NCBI GenBank assembly: GCA_934047225.1
Contig: OW203998.1
Coordinates: forward strand, 14,523,280 to 14,587,279
DNA length: 64,000 nucleotides
Reading direction: 5' to 3'
Source: Ypsolopha sequella
Taxonomy: Eukaryota; Arthropoda; Insecta; Lepidoptera; Ypsolophidae
A program made the translations under genes and the position numbers. The notes under the pieces are model-generated. The model searched no databases and was not told where the DNA came from. It worked only from the letters and a program-made list of their open reading frames with translations. Below are positions 10,640-22,781 of this stretch, one piece after another (within the stretch, counting starts at the first letter, position 1; every line of letters begins with the position of its first letter).

Positions 10640-11860
10640 GCTGAACCCTGATTTAAAATTAAAACTTAACCTATACCTATGCTAGGTGGCTTACATTAAA
10701 TTAAACAATGAAAGGGAAAGTAATGTGCATTATTATTAGAAGGGAACAGACATACGGACTTTAATCAGTAAAAATGCAAATTTAAATATATTTATGGAAC
10801 GTTAGCACAACAGATTGAACAAAAAAGTGCATAAATTACGTTATATTATGTATCATTGGAAATGTACAAAATGTTTCGACGAATGTTGCATGATTTGACT
10901 GTAGTGTATTTGGTTGATTGTTTAGAAATTCCTTGAGAAATGTTCAGTTCACCAATAACGAGGTAATACACTATTCTGATAGCAACTATACATAGTCGTA
11001 ACAACAAGTTGTTTTAATTTATAAATAAAGATAAGGCACGATCCTTATCATCTGGTACGTTGACATACATTTCTACGTAATTAAATCAATGAAATAGAGA
11101 CCTCGTAACTAAATAATTACCCTTTTAGATAACGCTTACAAATTATGTCGTAACTACAGAGTTGTAATAACATTCATTAATTACTACCTCAATATACTAG
11201 ATTAATCTAGGATGTCTGTTCCACCAAACTACAAGTTATATTTCACAAATGTCATACACTGACTCTACCTACCTACCAGAAGTCACCAAAGAGTCAAAGA
11301 GTGGTCCACAGATTGGAATAGATGACGCAACTCTATGAAAACCATCATATTTTACTATGAAAACGATTAGAAGGAATTGTAAGACATAAGAGCCAAAGTT
11401 GTAGGAGCAAAGTTGGCGAATTTTGCTTACTTACGCAAGGTAGGTCAGTTTACGTCATCTACTTCAATCTACATTTGTAGAGTCGCCATTTTGCTGTCTA
11501 TCATAACATAATCTTATACAACGCAAAGATTAATAAATAGAAGCGACACTTACCTCCCGCCTCATTTTAACGTCACCCTCAAATCAGAAGTACGACTGGG
11601 GTATGTAAGTATGTACTACTTGGCTGCCTTCGCTGCGTGTACGCACAAACACAAACCATGTAGGTATCCCTAATATTTATAAGTTATACATACATATACG
11701 TAACTGAAATAAAAGTTACTACTACATTCGCGCAACGACGCACACGGTACAGTTTGGGCCAGTGCTAAGAAATATTATTAAAAATATTGATTTTCACGAC
11801 GGTCTTGTCATTAAAAATAACAAAATTCAAAAGAGGTAGATCGTATAATATAGGTATGTA
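10640..11860. other. AT-rich sequence, no gene seen
   Basis: Only simple AT-rich sequence and short frames are visible. Confidence 0.5.
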
Positions 11861-11994
11861 CAGTGATACAAGGCTCTTTTGGCGCGTGGATTGGTTATGT
11901 ACAAAACCGGAACTCAAAAACGGAATATTCCTTGTTTCACATCTGCGCCCCCCTGTCACTGTCATCCACGCGCCAAAAGATCCTTGTATCACTG
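11861..11994. mobile_element. Short TA-flanked MITE (Tc1/mariner type)
   Basis: The ends are 'cagtgatacaagg' and 'ccttgtatcactg', with inverted arms of about 32 bp including 'cttttggcgcgtgga'. TA dinucleotides flank both ends (11859-11860, 11995-11996). At 134 bp it has no coding capacity. TA duplication suggests cross-mobilisation by a Tc1/mariner transposase. Confidence 0.85.
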
Positions 11995-11996
11995 TA

Positions 11997-12356
11997 TACG
12001 ATACATTATGTGATCAGGTATTCTAAAATGCCATAAACTAATGACGGCTTAGATGGTATCAAACATATTTTTAACTATATTTCACACTATATTGCAACAT
12101 TCATGCAAATTTTGACACGATAAAATTTTATTGATTTTGGGATTCGACAGTTTTGCAAAGAAGTTTGGGTCCAGGCGACAGTGTTACCATCTGCAAGTTG
12201 CTTTCCGTGGTGTTGTGTTCTTCATTACGCGAGCACTTCAGGAGCTTCGCCTAGGTAGAAGAACTGCGCAGGGGGATACTGCTTTTGACATGTCATCTTA
12301 CTTTGCGCACCCTGTACTGGCCATAACGGAATAGGCATTTGATGCCCATAATATAG
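11997..12356. other. No gene seen
   Basis: Stop-rich sequence with one 67-codon frame that shows no recognisable motif. Confidence 0.5.
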
Positions 12357-12937
12357 GGAATGCAAACCGGTTTATCCGAAACGGAAAAATCGGTTTTTCG
12401 GCGTTTTTGAATTTATAAACTAACCCGTTCTTTTTTCACGTGTCCGTTTTTTCGGGTTTTTTATTATTTTCATAAGCACATAATTTATATTTAACGAGTT
12501 TACAATATGGATCATTTTATAGTTGCCTAGATTATTGATTAACAGATTATCAGTCTTATTATTTAATTAGTTTATGTTCAGTTGAAACTTTAGTATTGTA
12601 TTTTATAATAATTTCTATTCATGCGTGATACTTATAATAATTTCATTAGTTAATGTTCAGTTGATCACTTTGATACTGTTGATTAAAATTGTACCTGCAC
12701 ATACAGCAAGTAAAACATTTCCTGCATTTTCATTGAAATTTTGAACATGTCTTTCCTTTTTTTAGGTACGTTTCTATTCAAGAATTGAAAAATGCAAGAT
12801 TTAGGCGGCAAAATATCATTATCACAAAGAATAAAAAAGTATTATTTTCAAACCGGTTTATCCGATAACCGGCTTTTTAATAAGAAACCCAAAAAAAACG
12901 GCTTTTAATTTTGGCCGGTTTTGCATTCCCTTCCCTA
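12357..12937. mobile_element. hAT-like nonautonomous element
   Basis: Inverted termini 'agggaatgcaaaccggttt' and 'ggccggttttgcattccct', with further internal 'accggtttatccga' repeats near both ends. About 580 bp of AT-rich interior has no long frame. I could not find an 8-bp flanking duplication, so the class rests on the terminal sequence alone. Confidence 0.55.
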
Positions 12938-13089
12938 GTAAAATTAATCATGATTACTTATATTCTTTAATCGAACGGATTCGAATGTCAGACGTCGCAT
13001 GCGTGTGGAAGTGTACTGTGTATAGTCACAGAATAAAATACTATATAGTATACGTTTTATAACAGAAATTACTGTAACAATATTTATAT

Positions 13090-13335
13090 ATTGAAAAAAG
13101 ACATGATCTAGCTAAGTTTTTTGCCCTTATTCATAGCAAGACTAATCGAATGGGCGGGGTTAAAGAATATATTTGCTTATATAGCTTATGTATTCTATTA
13201 TTATTTGTTCCTATATGGTTTGCATATACATGTGTATAATTTTATTAAATTTATTTTTTATCTTATTCTATTTTATTTTGTAAGATTAAATATGACATGT
13301 AAAAAGTGTATTTCATGTAACCTATTTTACAAATG
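13090..13335 (+). mobile_element. 3' untranslated end of a LINE (plus)
   Basis: This is the diverged reverse complement of 41770-42170, the 3' region of the split LINE at 42-45 kb. Shared blocks include 'gcaagactaatcgaatgggc' and the complement of 'tacactttttacacgtc'. No reverse transcriptase sequence remains, so it is a 3'-end fragment. Confidence 0.65.
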
Positions 13336-14527
13336 AACTTTTTGTATATGAACCCGCGTTCACAATACGTCACTAAATACCAACATATATATGTATATCG
13401 GAAATAATATATCTGCGTCAGAATTTCAGCAATAAAAAAAACAAAACAAAAATTTTGATGAAGTCACAAATGACGTCCGTCTGCCTAGCACGCTGTTATA
13501 GTATCGGTCACTTGCGCCGGCGCTTATCAACGGAAGCGATAGATTAAGCATGTACTCTGGGTTTGCTATACCAGCACATAATTATGACATAGACAACTTA
13601 CGGTAACCACAAAATATTGTCTCTTGTCACAAAAGCCCAGCGATCATGATCTAAAAGTGCAGCAGGGGACAGATAACCAGGGGACTGTTGAACTGCATTT
13701 TCACATTACGATCGCGCAAACTGATGCGTGAATCTCCACAGAATCTTGTCACAATAAACGTCAAATACCTCATGTTCTCGTGTGGGACAAAGTTATCTTT
13801 GCTATTATTTACGTATAAGGGGTTAGGATTCGATTACTGCAATACACGACTTATAAACAATTACCGGATCGTCAAACTACGCACTAACGAAATTAAAACT
13901 TTTTCAAAATGCAGAATGGTAAATAGAATCAAAAGAAATGATAATAAACAATGTATAGAAAAATTATGTTTTATTATTTTTATTAAAAACTATCCTACAT
14001 TTATAAATAATAAGGATACAAAATGCAAGATATGGGTTTATTCATAAAAAGAAAAAATATATGCATACCTAACTAATTAATTCTAAGTAAAAACAAGTAC
14101 AAGTTTTTAAGTTAAAATTAAACAAAATGGACGCAAAGCTGTAAAATTTTACAAATTATATTGTAATTTATTCAAAATGGAGTAAAGTTACCAACTAAAA
14201 TAATAATTTTACTTATAAGAAATATTATTAAAAATATACCTACAAGTGAAACAAATAAAAAAAACAACAAAATGCACAAACAATTCGTAAACAACAAAGT
14301 TTTATTATTTTAGGACAAAAAATCTATCGATTTTTCCTTGAGGAAAATAGGTACAAAATATTGGAAAAGAAAAGGGATTTCGGATAATCAAAAAGAAAAC
14401 AAACAATCATTTGTCTCATAGATAACCAGAAACTGATGTAAATAATTCATATCATAATTAAATAGGCCCGAAATGTTTCTAGCAAGCATAGACTGACAAA
14501 GCTTTATTACTCATATACTTTATCCCA
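13336..14527. other. AT-rich sequence, no gene seen
   Basis: A 119-codon frame (13688-14047) has the Asn/Lys/Ile-rich composition expected of random AT-rich DNA and shows no motif. Nothing else stands out. Confidence 0.5.
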
Positions 14528-14670
14528 TTAATATTATAAATGCGAAAGTTTGGATGTATGGATGGATTGGATGGATGTTTGTTACTCCTTCACGCCGAAA
14601 CTACTGAACTGATTGGGTTGAAACTTTGCACAAAATGTAGTTCTAGACCTGGACCTGCAATAGGACATAG

Positions 14671-15353
14671 AATGAATGAATGAATGAATGAATAAACACT
14701 TTATTGCACAGAAAAATTAAAATAAAACACAGAATACAGAAAAATAAAAGGCAAGGGCGGACTTATTCCTTAAAGAAATTTCTTCCAGTCAACCGATGGT
14801 GTGGAGAAAGGAAAAAAAAATTACAAGTATCATATTTGTGCATAAAGAAAAATAATCTTCTTCAAGCCTAATATTTTAATATAATACACTACATACTAAT
14901 ACATACACAAATACATAAATACATACATACAAATGAAGTAGCATAGTCAGTCTAGTCAGAAAGATGAAAGGTAATAATTTTTCAGGTTAAATCTAAAAGA
15001 GGACACAGAAGGAAGATTTCTGAGGGTTTGCGGAAGTTCATTCCAAAGCCGAACTGCATTGACCGTAAATGATTTAGAAAAACGATCAGTGGTGTGCGCA
15101 GGCATCGCCAGATCGATATGATGACAAAACCGAAGCGCTCTGTTGCTGCGATCAGTGCGTAGGAAAAATCTTTTTTTTAAATAATTAGGGTAAACAGGAT
15201 TATGGAGAACATTATATATAACAGAGAAAGAATGTGTACGTTCCTGCGAAGACGAATAGGAAGCCACTTAAGCCTGCATCGAAACTCCGAGACGTGGTCA
15301 TACTTGCGCAGTCCGAAAACGAATCGAATGCACAAGTTCTAGGTTCAAGTTCT
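14671..15353 (-). mobile_element. 5'-truncated LINE inserted in the Helitron
   Basis: The minus-strand LINE begins (3' end) with a (CATT)n-type tail seen as 'aatgaatgaatgaatgaat' at 14671 and extends to 15353. A 6-bp duplication, acatag, flanks it (14665-14670 and 15354-15359). Removing the LINE and one acatag restores the Helitron text 'ggacataggctac'. The same 3' tail occurs at 61870. Confidence 0.9.
14956..15267 (-). pseudogene. C-terminal fragment of a LINE reverse transcriptase
   Basis: A 103-codon open stretch ends SFTVNAVRLWNELPQTLRN, then SSFRFNLKNYYLSSF and a stop. The 'xxxAVRLWNELPxxLR' motif lies at the extreme C-terminus of CR1/Jockey-group LINE polyproteins, after the thumb. The catalytic domain is missing because the insertion was truncated at its 5' end, so no enzyme can be made. 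The in-frame ATG is fortuitous. The 3' untranslated region occupies 14690-14955. Confidence 0.8.
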
Positions 15354-15736
15354 ACATAGGCTACTTTTTATCTCATAAATCAGTTCCCATGGGATGGGAA
15401 CAAGAAATATTGTCGTTTAGAGACGCGGCTTGGCCTTCAGCCTCGCTAAACATACTACTAGGGGATTAAATCAGTTATCAAAGACCGCCAAAGATAATTA
15501 GCAGAGGATTAATTCAGAGAACAAAAAATAGTGTCGATCAGAAAAGCGGCTAGGCCAAAGACACTTTACATGGGGATCAAATTAGTGATGATGAGAATCC
15601 AAAACACTCCATATCTCAAAACCAGAGTCAGGTCAACTACGTAATAAAAAAATTAATGAGCTGAAAAATATTTACAGATTCGATACGACTATAGAAAAAC
15701 TTAATCAACGCGGGCGAAGCCGCGGGCAAAAGCTAG

Positions 15737-17344
15737 TATTATATATACAATTAACCAAGTCTTTGTACAGTATACTTCGCAATCCGCATACAACAATATA
15801 AAGTTTAGTAGCTTCCAAGCTTTAGCTGGCCTAAAAGCCTTAGTAAGCAAAACGAGTCTATTTTTGGATTTCTAAGAAATCGTTGCGCTATGTTTATTGA
15901 ATTAATTCTTGTTAGGTCTAACGAACTGGACTTAATTCTTTAAGACAATGCTTAGACAGTTGCTATATAATAGTAGGTTTGGTAGGTATAAGACATTGTG
16001 CCATACTTTGCCTGTTTTGAGCTAGTATACAATTGAGCTGATGCAGGTAAAGTTTACGCAAACAACCGTATTGACTTACCCGTTTAGCGACTCTGTCTGG
16101 ATTGTTGCGCACAGGGGCGGACTCGGACACAAACGTAAAGGTAAAAAAACCGGCCAAGTGCGAGTCGGACTAGCGCACAAAGGGCTCCGTACCATTATCT
16201 ATAATCAAGTCCGCTCCGAAGTTGCTCTTCCGAAGAACGGCCCATACATTTTGTATGTTTATACTAGTTAAAAAGGCTACCCACATCAATACAATGACCT
16301 ATTTTTTGCAGTTTACAAACCGTAGGCGGTTCAATCATGTTGGATCAATCAATACCTATTGAGTATTATTATGTTATCTGTACTATTGACAAGTTTTTGT
16401 CTCGCCGTTGTAATTAAAATGGATGCAGATATTTCCATAGTACTTCGCCAGTTTCCAGCTTCCGCAACATTATCTTAACATCCAGTAAGTATTTAAACAT
16501 CTCAACTTCGATTTTGATATATGTATATACAATAAACATTTTTAAACTACTTATTCATCCCAAATCCGTTCCTGCCCTTCTTGAAGTAGACACCTGGGGA
16601 CCGGTCGCACTCGTTCTGTGAGCCCACGCAAACACGCCCGCAACGATGTTGTTAATGCATCCTTTACTTTAAACTTGCAAACTACACAACCACTTAGGTA
16701 ACCATACATTGACGGTATACCAAGAACCGAAGTTAAGAGCGCGCTATCAAAGAAAGACCTGTACGAGGCGCCAGAAACTAGAGTTGCAGGAAACGTGTAA
16801 AGGGTGCGTATTTTATAATGTGGACGCGTTAAAACCGGCAGTTTGAAACAAACTGTTTTGCATCTACATGACGTTTTTCCTTGAAGTGCCTAAGCTTTAA
16901 TCGTAGCTAATATTTCAAACTGGCCACGACTAACGGTGTCACTGGTTCTAGCATGCAATTGCCGAGTTTCATAATGTGATGAAATACAAGTCTTTAAGTT
17001 TAACAGCCACTCGTCTTTGCTCGTAAATTTTCAGCTGGATTACTGAAGAATTTCAACATTACCAAGTTGAGCTGACAAGATGGGGGAATGTGTGACCTCT
17101 TTTGCCGACTAATTTATTGTCTGTGTAAATTAACCATTCTACGAGTGCCTACGTTGCCAATATTCCTCTGATTCTTGTGTCATTTGCAACAAGTTTAATT
17201 TTAGGTTTGTCTACAAACGGAAATCTTCGTAGTTTCGTTCCTTTGTCCGCCTTTGAAGGAACCTAAACAACTTTAAAGCTATGTATCTTGGTTGTTTAGA
17301 ATTCTTCGATTCGTCTGAATTAAAAGCAATAAGCTTAACGACCC
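15737..17344. other. Repeat remnants in AT-rich sequence
   Basis: At 16146-16200 lies the 5' end of a 'cggccaagtgcgagt' repeat. At 16433-16490 'tcgccagtttccagcttccg' and 'ttaacatcc' match the terminus of the palindrome at 62854-63900. The rest shows no gene. Confidence 0.6.
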
Positions 17345-17348
17345 TTAA

Positions 17349-17655
17349 GAGCGGTTTCGCAGCCGGATTGTGAAAAACCTGCCTTTTTCTAATTAATCGA
17401 AACAGAACATTTAAACTCAAAATTCACTCAATAGTTATTCAACAAAATCTTTAAAAATTTTTAAAAAGAACATTTTTTAATCTCTTATTTACAGAAACCA
17501 ATGGAAACTTTGGTATGGCAGCGTACACAATATTACTAAATAGGTAAGTAATAAGGGTTTGTTGAATAACTATTGAGTGAATTTTGAACTTAAGTGTTCT
17601 GTTTCGATTAATTAGAAAAAGGCGGGTTTTTCACAATCCGGCTGCAAAACCACTC
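17349..17655. mobile_element. TTAA-flanked palindromic MITE
   Basis: Arms of about 100 bp (17349-17447, 17557-17655) are inverted copies: 'gcagccggattgtgaaaaac' against 'gtttttcacaatccggctgc'. TTAA flanks each end (17345-17348, 17656-17659), the target used by piggyBac-type elements. The centre of about 110 bp holds no coding sequence. Confidence 0.85.
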
Positions 17656-17659
17656 TTAA

Positions 17660-18239
17660 TGGGGATACAGGGAAATAAAATCATGATGTCACCTTAAAAA
17701 GCATGTGGTGAATAAAATGTACCCACAACAATTAAAGTAGATTACATTATGCACTGACGGAACCCGCAAAATTATGGTGCGACAACACTTAACAACTTTT
17801 TTTTCAGTCCATAATTTATAGAAGGACTTCTACTTTTACTAAAAACCAACTCCACCATAAATATCCTCGGCGTCACCAGACAGGCAGGGGCAGGAAGTGA
17901 CGCCGCTACTTCCGCGTGACTTCCGCTCGGAAGAGTTTGCTTCCTACAAAGAGCAATGCTCGAAACGAGGCCGAATCATGTCTCCGCCTTCTTGGTGAGT
18001 TCAGACGTACTTGTGTCAAGATAAGATAGTGGAAAAATGGTATACTTGTAACAGAGACAATACAACATGGTTTAGTGATCCGTGACTCGTAGGTACAGCG
18101 TGCGTTTTTTGTATGACTTGCTGAATGTTCTTTTAGCTCTTCATATAGCGGATGGTCCACACGATTTGAAAATGCAATTTATTGACAAATATGAGATTTC
18201 TTTTGGGGATTTTTAAGTAGGGTTGTGAGAGCCCTTGGA
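17660..18239. other. No gene seen
   Basis: Unremarkable sequence with an 84-codon frame of no recognisable motif. Confidence 0.5.
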
Positions 18240-18580
18240 TTGTTTGGGATTATGTAGTCCCGCACCTTTGGGAGACGTGCGTGGGGCCGAAGCCAACACG
18301 TAGAGGCCCTTTATGTGATGTGACACCAACCGATGGTGATTATCCCTGTACGCACTGTAGTAGTGCACCCCAAGGACAACCTCTGGTCAGTGTAGGACTA
18401 TTGTAACGAATGAAAACAAAAGAAACCAGACTATTGGGTTGAGGTGCTAGTGGACTGGATAACTAAGACTATGGAAGGAACTAGGCGCCTGTCCGACCTA
18501 TCTTATTAAACACGGACAAGTAGGCAGGCGGAGACTCGCCAACTTAATTAAATGGGCCCCAAACGGTAATTGTTATTATG
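18240..18580. other. GC-richer patch of unknown origin
   Basis: GC-rich relative to its surroundings ('gtggggccgaagccaacacg', 'ggcgcctgtccgaccta') with stops in all frames. It is probably a diverged retroelement segment, but I found no second copy in this window and no diagnostic motif. Confidence 0.4.
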
Positions 18581-18895
18581 ATATAAGTTTAGAATGCCAA
18601 CTACAACCTATCAAAAATTAAAGTTGCTTCAAGCAACCAACAACAAAACTTTAACTCCTCACATGCCGCCATATGCATTGTTCTTTAATTGTGGGTTAAC
18701 AGGTTCCAACTTAGAATCTTCTAAAATACAGTCGTTTCCATGTTCAAAAACTAACAATAACCACAACTCTGGAAAACTGATCTTGACTTGTTTATAGTTA
18801 TGTCATAATGAAAACCATCAGCTCCCAGGCTATGAGCATTCTGTAATTCTCTTAGTTCAGCCAGAGTAGAAGGTGGCCAGGGGCAAGAAAAGAAC

Positions 18896-19058
18896 AGGGG
18901 CTCTACCGCGTAATTTTCATTTGTATCAACTTCAAGCAAATGCATGCGAAATTCAACGCGTGCAAAAGAGATGGCTTGTTAGGCGGGCGTCGTCGCACGC
19001 ACGTCAAATTTCAATCTCAAGTTGATGTTGATGAAAATGAGAATTACGCGGTAGACCC
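18896..19058 (+). mobile_element. MITE family M, copy 2
   Basis: Same termini as the copies at 873 and 34096: 'ggggctctaccgcgtaattt' and 'gaattacgcggtagaccc'. It includes the internal 'gcgtgcaaaagagatggc' missing from copy 1. The flanks here (agaac / tggttc) are not a direct repeat and differ from repeat O, so this insertion is independent of the other two. Confidence 0.85.
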
Positions 19059-19059
19059 A

Positions 19060-19989
19060 CTGGTTCAAATAGAACGAAGTTTTGATTGTTAGATAAGGTT
19101 ACCTTTGACCTGACTTCTTTCGGTCATTGCGTTTCAACAAGTTTACATATAAATGTTACAGTTTGCATGAGAAACAACCATTTTATTGTAGGCACGTATT
19201 TTATTTAAATTATCTTGAAATTACGTACTCACGACCACATATTGCATCTGCAGTTTTATAACCCTCTAACCTCTATTCAAAATCAGGTCTTATTGTGTTA
19301 AAAATAAAGCTTAGTTTCGTTTAAAAATGCTTTTACGACGCATTTGACGATATTTATCTGATATTTCTGGTAAATCGCGATACGCCACATCAAAATATCG
19401 AATTCTCTCGAGTTCACTGAACTTCGATATCTAAAACGTATTTTATTTCGTGATACTAGTTCGGTCGCTTTAAATCCTGATTCCGATAACAATCATGTGC
19501 ATGTAAGAACTGATGTACGCAAGAACTACTTCTAGTATATCCGACACGTAAATTATTCAAAAATTAATTTACAGTAAAAAATTATAATGCATATAAGTAT
19601 TTAATTAATATATTAAAATATTTATTCAATAAATAAGTATTACCCACCTATCGTTTTTTGAGTTCTACGCACAGACATTCAATACTAATTGAATATATTA
19701 TGTGGTTTTGAGTGGATTTGAAGGCTGTTTTTACGATCCAAATATTTAACGCGACAAGCGTCTTGGGACCCTTCCATTCCATGCGACAGCAATAACCTCG
19801 AAAAGGTTTTTTATTTAGTTTAATTTTAAATATGTATATTTTCAATTTTATATAAGCATTAGTTTTGGGTTGTATATTTTTAAGAACATTAAGTTAGAAT
19901 TATATACAAACGAGTATATAAGTTATATATAACATAATATGGACTAACATACATATTATTATCGAACACTAGATTCCAACTGGTACCAG
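19060..19989. other. AT-rich sequence, no gene seen
   Basis: Short frames only, with no repeat recognised. Confidence 0.5.
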
Positions 19990-20105
19990 GGGCCTTATTG
20001 TCTAACTTTAAATCTATCACGATACCTTTCAATTTGACATTTGAAGTATCGTACAAGTGTCAAATTGAAAGTTTCAAAGTTATTCAAAGTTAGACAATAA
20101 GGCCC
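19990..20105. mobile_element. Short MITE with 20-bp inverted ends
   Basis: 'gggccttattgtctaacttt' at the left is matched by 'aaagttagacaataaggccc' at the right. The internal 'tttcaatttgacatttgaagta' region also folds against 'gtgtcaaattgaaag'. No coding sequence and no clear target duplication. Confidence 0.7.
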
Positions 20106-20453
20106 AACGACGACAAACAGTAAGTTAACACTAGAGTAAACTAGCCTACTAAGTAGATAGCCAAAGTGTAAACCTAACTAAATTAGTTCAGCTGTACTGG
20201 TTACGGAATAAAGCATAAATTCAATTATTTTCGCCAGCTCCGATCAGAAGCGGTGTGCGAAGTTCGCGACAGTTGCAAAGATGCCTGTAAATTAGCACTA
20301 GGAAGACTGCATGATATACGTACCTACCTGTTTACATGATTTAGCCTTCCTTCCGGCAAAGGTATTTTACTTCCTTTCATGAAGGTACGTATGTACCTAT
20401 GTAATCTGTACAAATGGAAATGAACTAAAACATAATTGGTTTGCACTTGGAAG

Positions 20454-20826
20454 TAGGGTTGCCAGATGTCCGATTTTGGACCGGACAGTACGGTTTTTTG
20501 AACGGCTGTCCGGTCTAGAAAATTTTGGAAAACCGGACAATAGAATGTCCGGTTGTTTTGAAAATACGCGATATATATACCTTACTCACGAGATGGTACA
20601 ATATGTGTGATTTTGTGCTTACCAAATAGCAATAATAAAATATAAGTTTTAATGTTTACTAAGTATTTCATTGTGTTCACTCTCAGTAATTTCCGGTAAT
20701 TTTCTCAGTTTGATTTGGCCAAAATCAAAGGGTCCCCCCTTTCGACAAATTGTACCAAAAAAATCCCCTTTGATACCTTTTGATAAAAAATGTTCGGTTT
20801 TTTATCTGGACCATCTGGCAACCCTA
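20454..20826. mobile_element. hAT nonautonomous element, 8-bp TSD (copy A)
   Basis: Termini 'tagggttgccagatg' and 'catctggcaacccta', flanked by the perfect 8-bp repeat cttggaag (20446-20453, 20827-20834). The subterminal 'accggacagtacggtttttt' and 'tgtccggtctagaaaatttt' match the copy at 63236-63765. It lacks the hAT dimerisation-domain remnant found there, so it is an internally deleted relative. Confidence 0.92.
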
Positions 20827-21117
20827 CTTGGAAGTCATTGTATTATTAATATAAGTAATCTAATAATAACATTAAGCAAGGCTTCAACGCGGGAAAATCT
20901 TTGTAAACAAATAAATCAGAGGTTATAATCTTATGTAAGATCTTTATGTGTTTCATGCTGCGGTCGTTACAAAACCGGGAGTAAATAAAGTTATAGTAAG
21001 TTTGTTTGCTATTCGATAAATACACGAGTAGAAGAGATTTACATAAGAACATACATAATATCTGCGGTAAATGTGGTAATACCTGGAGTGTAGTCGTGAA
21101 TCTATCTAGCTGCTACG

Positions 21118-21280
21118 CCCTGTATAATTTCGCCCGCGGCTCCGCCCGCGTTATTTGAATCAACATTTTTAGCTTGGCCGTTATTTTATTAACAACTACG
21201 ATGTCAATAACGAAAACTGCATCTAAATCCGTTGAGTGGTTCTCAGAGCAGACAGACAAAAAAACTAAAAATGGTAGTTT
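21118..21280 (-). mobile_element. Helitron-like 3' fragment (minus)
   Basis: The minus strand reads 'gtctgtctgctctgagaacc', 'ggatttagatgcagttttcg' and then 'aacgcgggcggagccgcggg'. This order parallels the plus copy at 55230-55406. The terminal CTAG is lost. Confidence 0.55.
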
Positions 21281-21339
21281 TGTGTTCAGTACAATACTAT
21301 TAAATAACAATGACCCATTTTTAAGGGCCCGTTATCCTC

Positions 21340-21495
21340 ATTTTGCATCAAGTAGAACTAAACTCTATGACCTTTTATTATAGTTTAAAACAGCGCGCTC
21401 TGAGCCGTGGCTGTTACGACAACCAAAACATCGCGCGCTCTTAATAAACACGTTTATCACTAAAAAAAACGTTTTAACGATGAAATTTTCAAGAA
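21340..21495 (+). repeat. Dispersed repeat O, copy without MITE
   Basis: 'ttttgcatcaagtagaact' runs directly into 'aaactctatgacc', and 'gccgtggctgttacgac' follows. At the matching position copies 1 and 3 carry a family M MITE between two gaact repeats. Here a single gaact is present (21355-21359), so this copy represents the empty site. Confidence 0.75.
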
Positions 21496-21781
21496 ACTAT
21501 CCGGAAAAATACTTACTAAATTACATTTTCCTTAACTTCCTGTAATGTTCCCAGGATTTGGTAATGAAAATTTTACATAAAACGAAAAAAACATGAAAAA
21601 TCGACGAAGTTTCGGGTTTTTTTTCGATCGAACAAAGTATCTAAGATACTCGTATATATTTTTTTCAGACATAAAATATCACAATTTCCTGTTTAAAAAA
21701 ATAATTAATTTACACATACGACTTTTTACTACTTAAATTATTATTAGTGTACATATGAAGAAATACATTAACCAAGACCTA

Positions 21782-22105
21782 GGGTTGCCAGATGGCCAAG
21801 AATTCCTCGAATGTCCTGAAATTTTGCTCCAGTCCAGTGTCCAATAATTACAGTTATTTGTCCAGGAATTCCCGAATACCAGTTTTTTCCTCACAAAATT
21901 ACGATAACGACACCATGGTGTAGGTAAGATTAAATAGTTTTTTACCTAAAATACAAATTTCTTTCCCCTTTTAAAATACCTAGTAATTTTTGTAATATTT
22001 TTCTATCATCCATCCGGCTGCCGTATTCCGACAGGCTTTGGAAGTAAGAGTCCACCAACTAACCTAGAAATGTCCAGGAAATGATAAACCGTATCTAGCA
22101 ACCCT
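21782..22105. mobile_element. Degenerate hAT-like element
   Basis: Termini 'tagggttgccagatggcc' and 'gtatctagcaaccctg' match the hAT copies at 20454, 62448 and 63236 imperfectly. 'tgtccaggaattcc' and 'tgtccaggaaatg' repeat inside. No 8-bp flanking duplication was found, which suggests an older insertion or a wrong right end. Confidence 0.55.
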
Positions 22106-22327
22106 GGGCGGCAATGATTTTAGGAATCGAAAAAAATTGTAGGTTTTGCTAAAAACTTTGCGGAATGTGTTTATTGAGATATAGATAGAGAGAGGGTCTT
22201 TTTCGGCTCAAAAAAGCTGAAGCCAAACGATGTTCTTTACGACATTTACTTCTGCTTATCTAACAGCACAAAAGGTTTTGCGAGGGAAGATATTTAATAA
22301 GGTTCCAATTTAAATATACTTATTTGA

Positions 22328-22625
22328 AATGTAAGTCACAGTCCACACTTGGTACACCCGCTTTTCATCGAAAATTATTACTTCCCAAACGTAATCTTAA
22401 ACGTACTTCCCAAATGGAGTACGCAGACCGAATACATATATATATTTTTTATATTATTTGCCGTGATAGAGGCCATAGTAAAACGTATTCTGTGAAAATT
22501 TCAAGTGGCTACTTATAACGGCTGAAGCTGTAGACTCTTGTGACAGAGGGACGGACGGACAGACAGACAGCGGATGCTTAGTACTAGGGTCCCGTTTGGC
22601 ACCCTCCGTTAACAGAATCCTAAAA
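22328..22625. repeat. SINE body fragment plus cggcc-repeat 3' end
   Basis: 22328-22395 shares 'agtccacact', 'cacccgcttttcatcg' and 'attattacttcccaa' with the SINE body at 62157-62220. 22520-22620 has 'gggacggacggacagacaga' and 'agtactagggtcccgtttgg', the 3' end of the cggccaagtgcgag family. No gene. Confidence 0.6.
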
Positions 22626-22781
22626 ATAAAGTACGCGAATCTTTAGAATGTGATCGATTAAAGCTTTTAGCAAGGTCATAACATCATTAAATTTATTGCT
22701 TATACAGATTTGATATTACATTCGGCTGAACGTGGGCTATTATTATTCTACAGCCTACAATTTTCCTAGACGACCATTTGC

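Larger units (their letters stand above)
14528..15736 (+). mobile_element. Nonautonomous Helitron split by a LINE
   Basis: It starts 'attataaatgcgaaagtttg', continues with 'ctccttcacgccgaaac' and 'gacctgcaataggacatag', is interrupted at 14671-15353, resumes at 'gctactttttatc' and ends 'gcgggcgaagccgcgggc' then 'aaaagctag' (CTAG at 15733-15736). The hairpin just before CTAG, the absence of terminal inverted repeats and the absence of coding sequence are typical of a Helitron that depends on an external RepHel enzyme. Confidence 0.9.

Noticed and set aside
13688..14047. A 119-codon gene
   Set aside because: Asn/Lys/Ile-rich composition as expected by chance at this AT content. No motif or repeat context.
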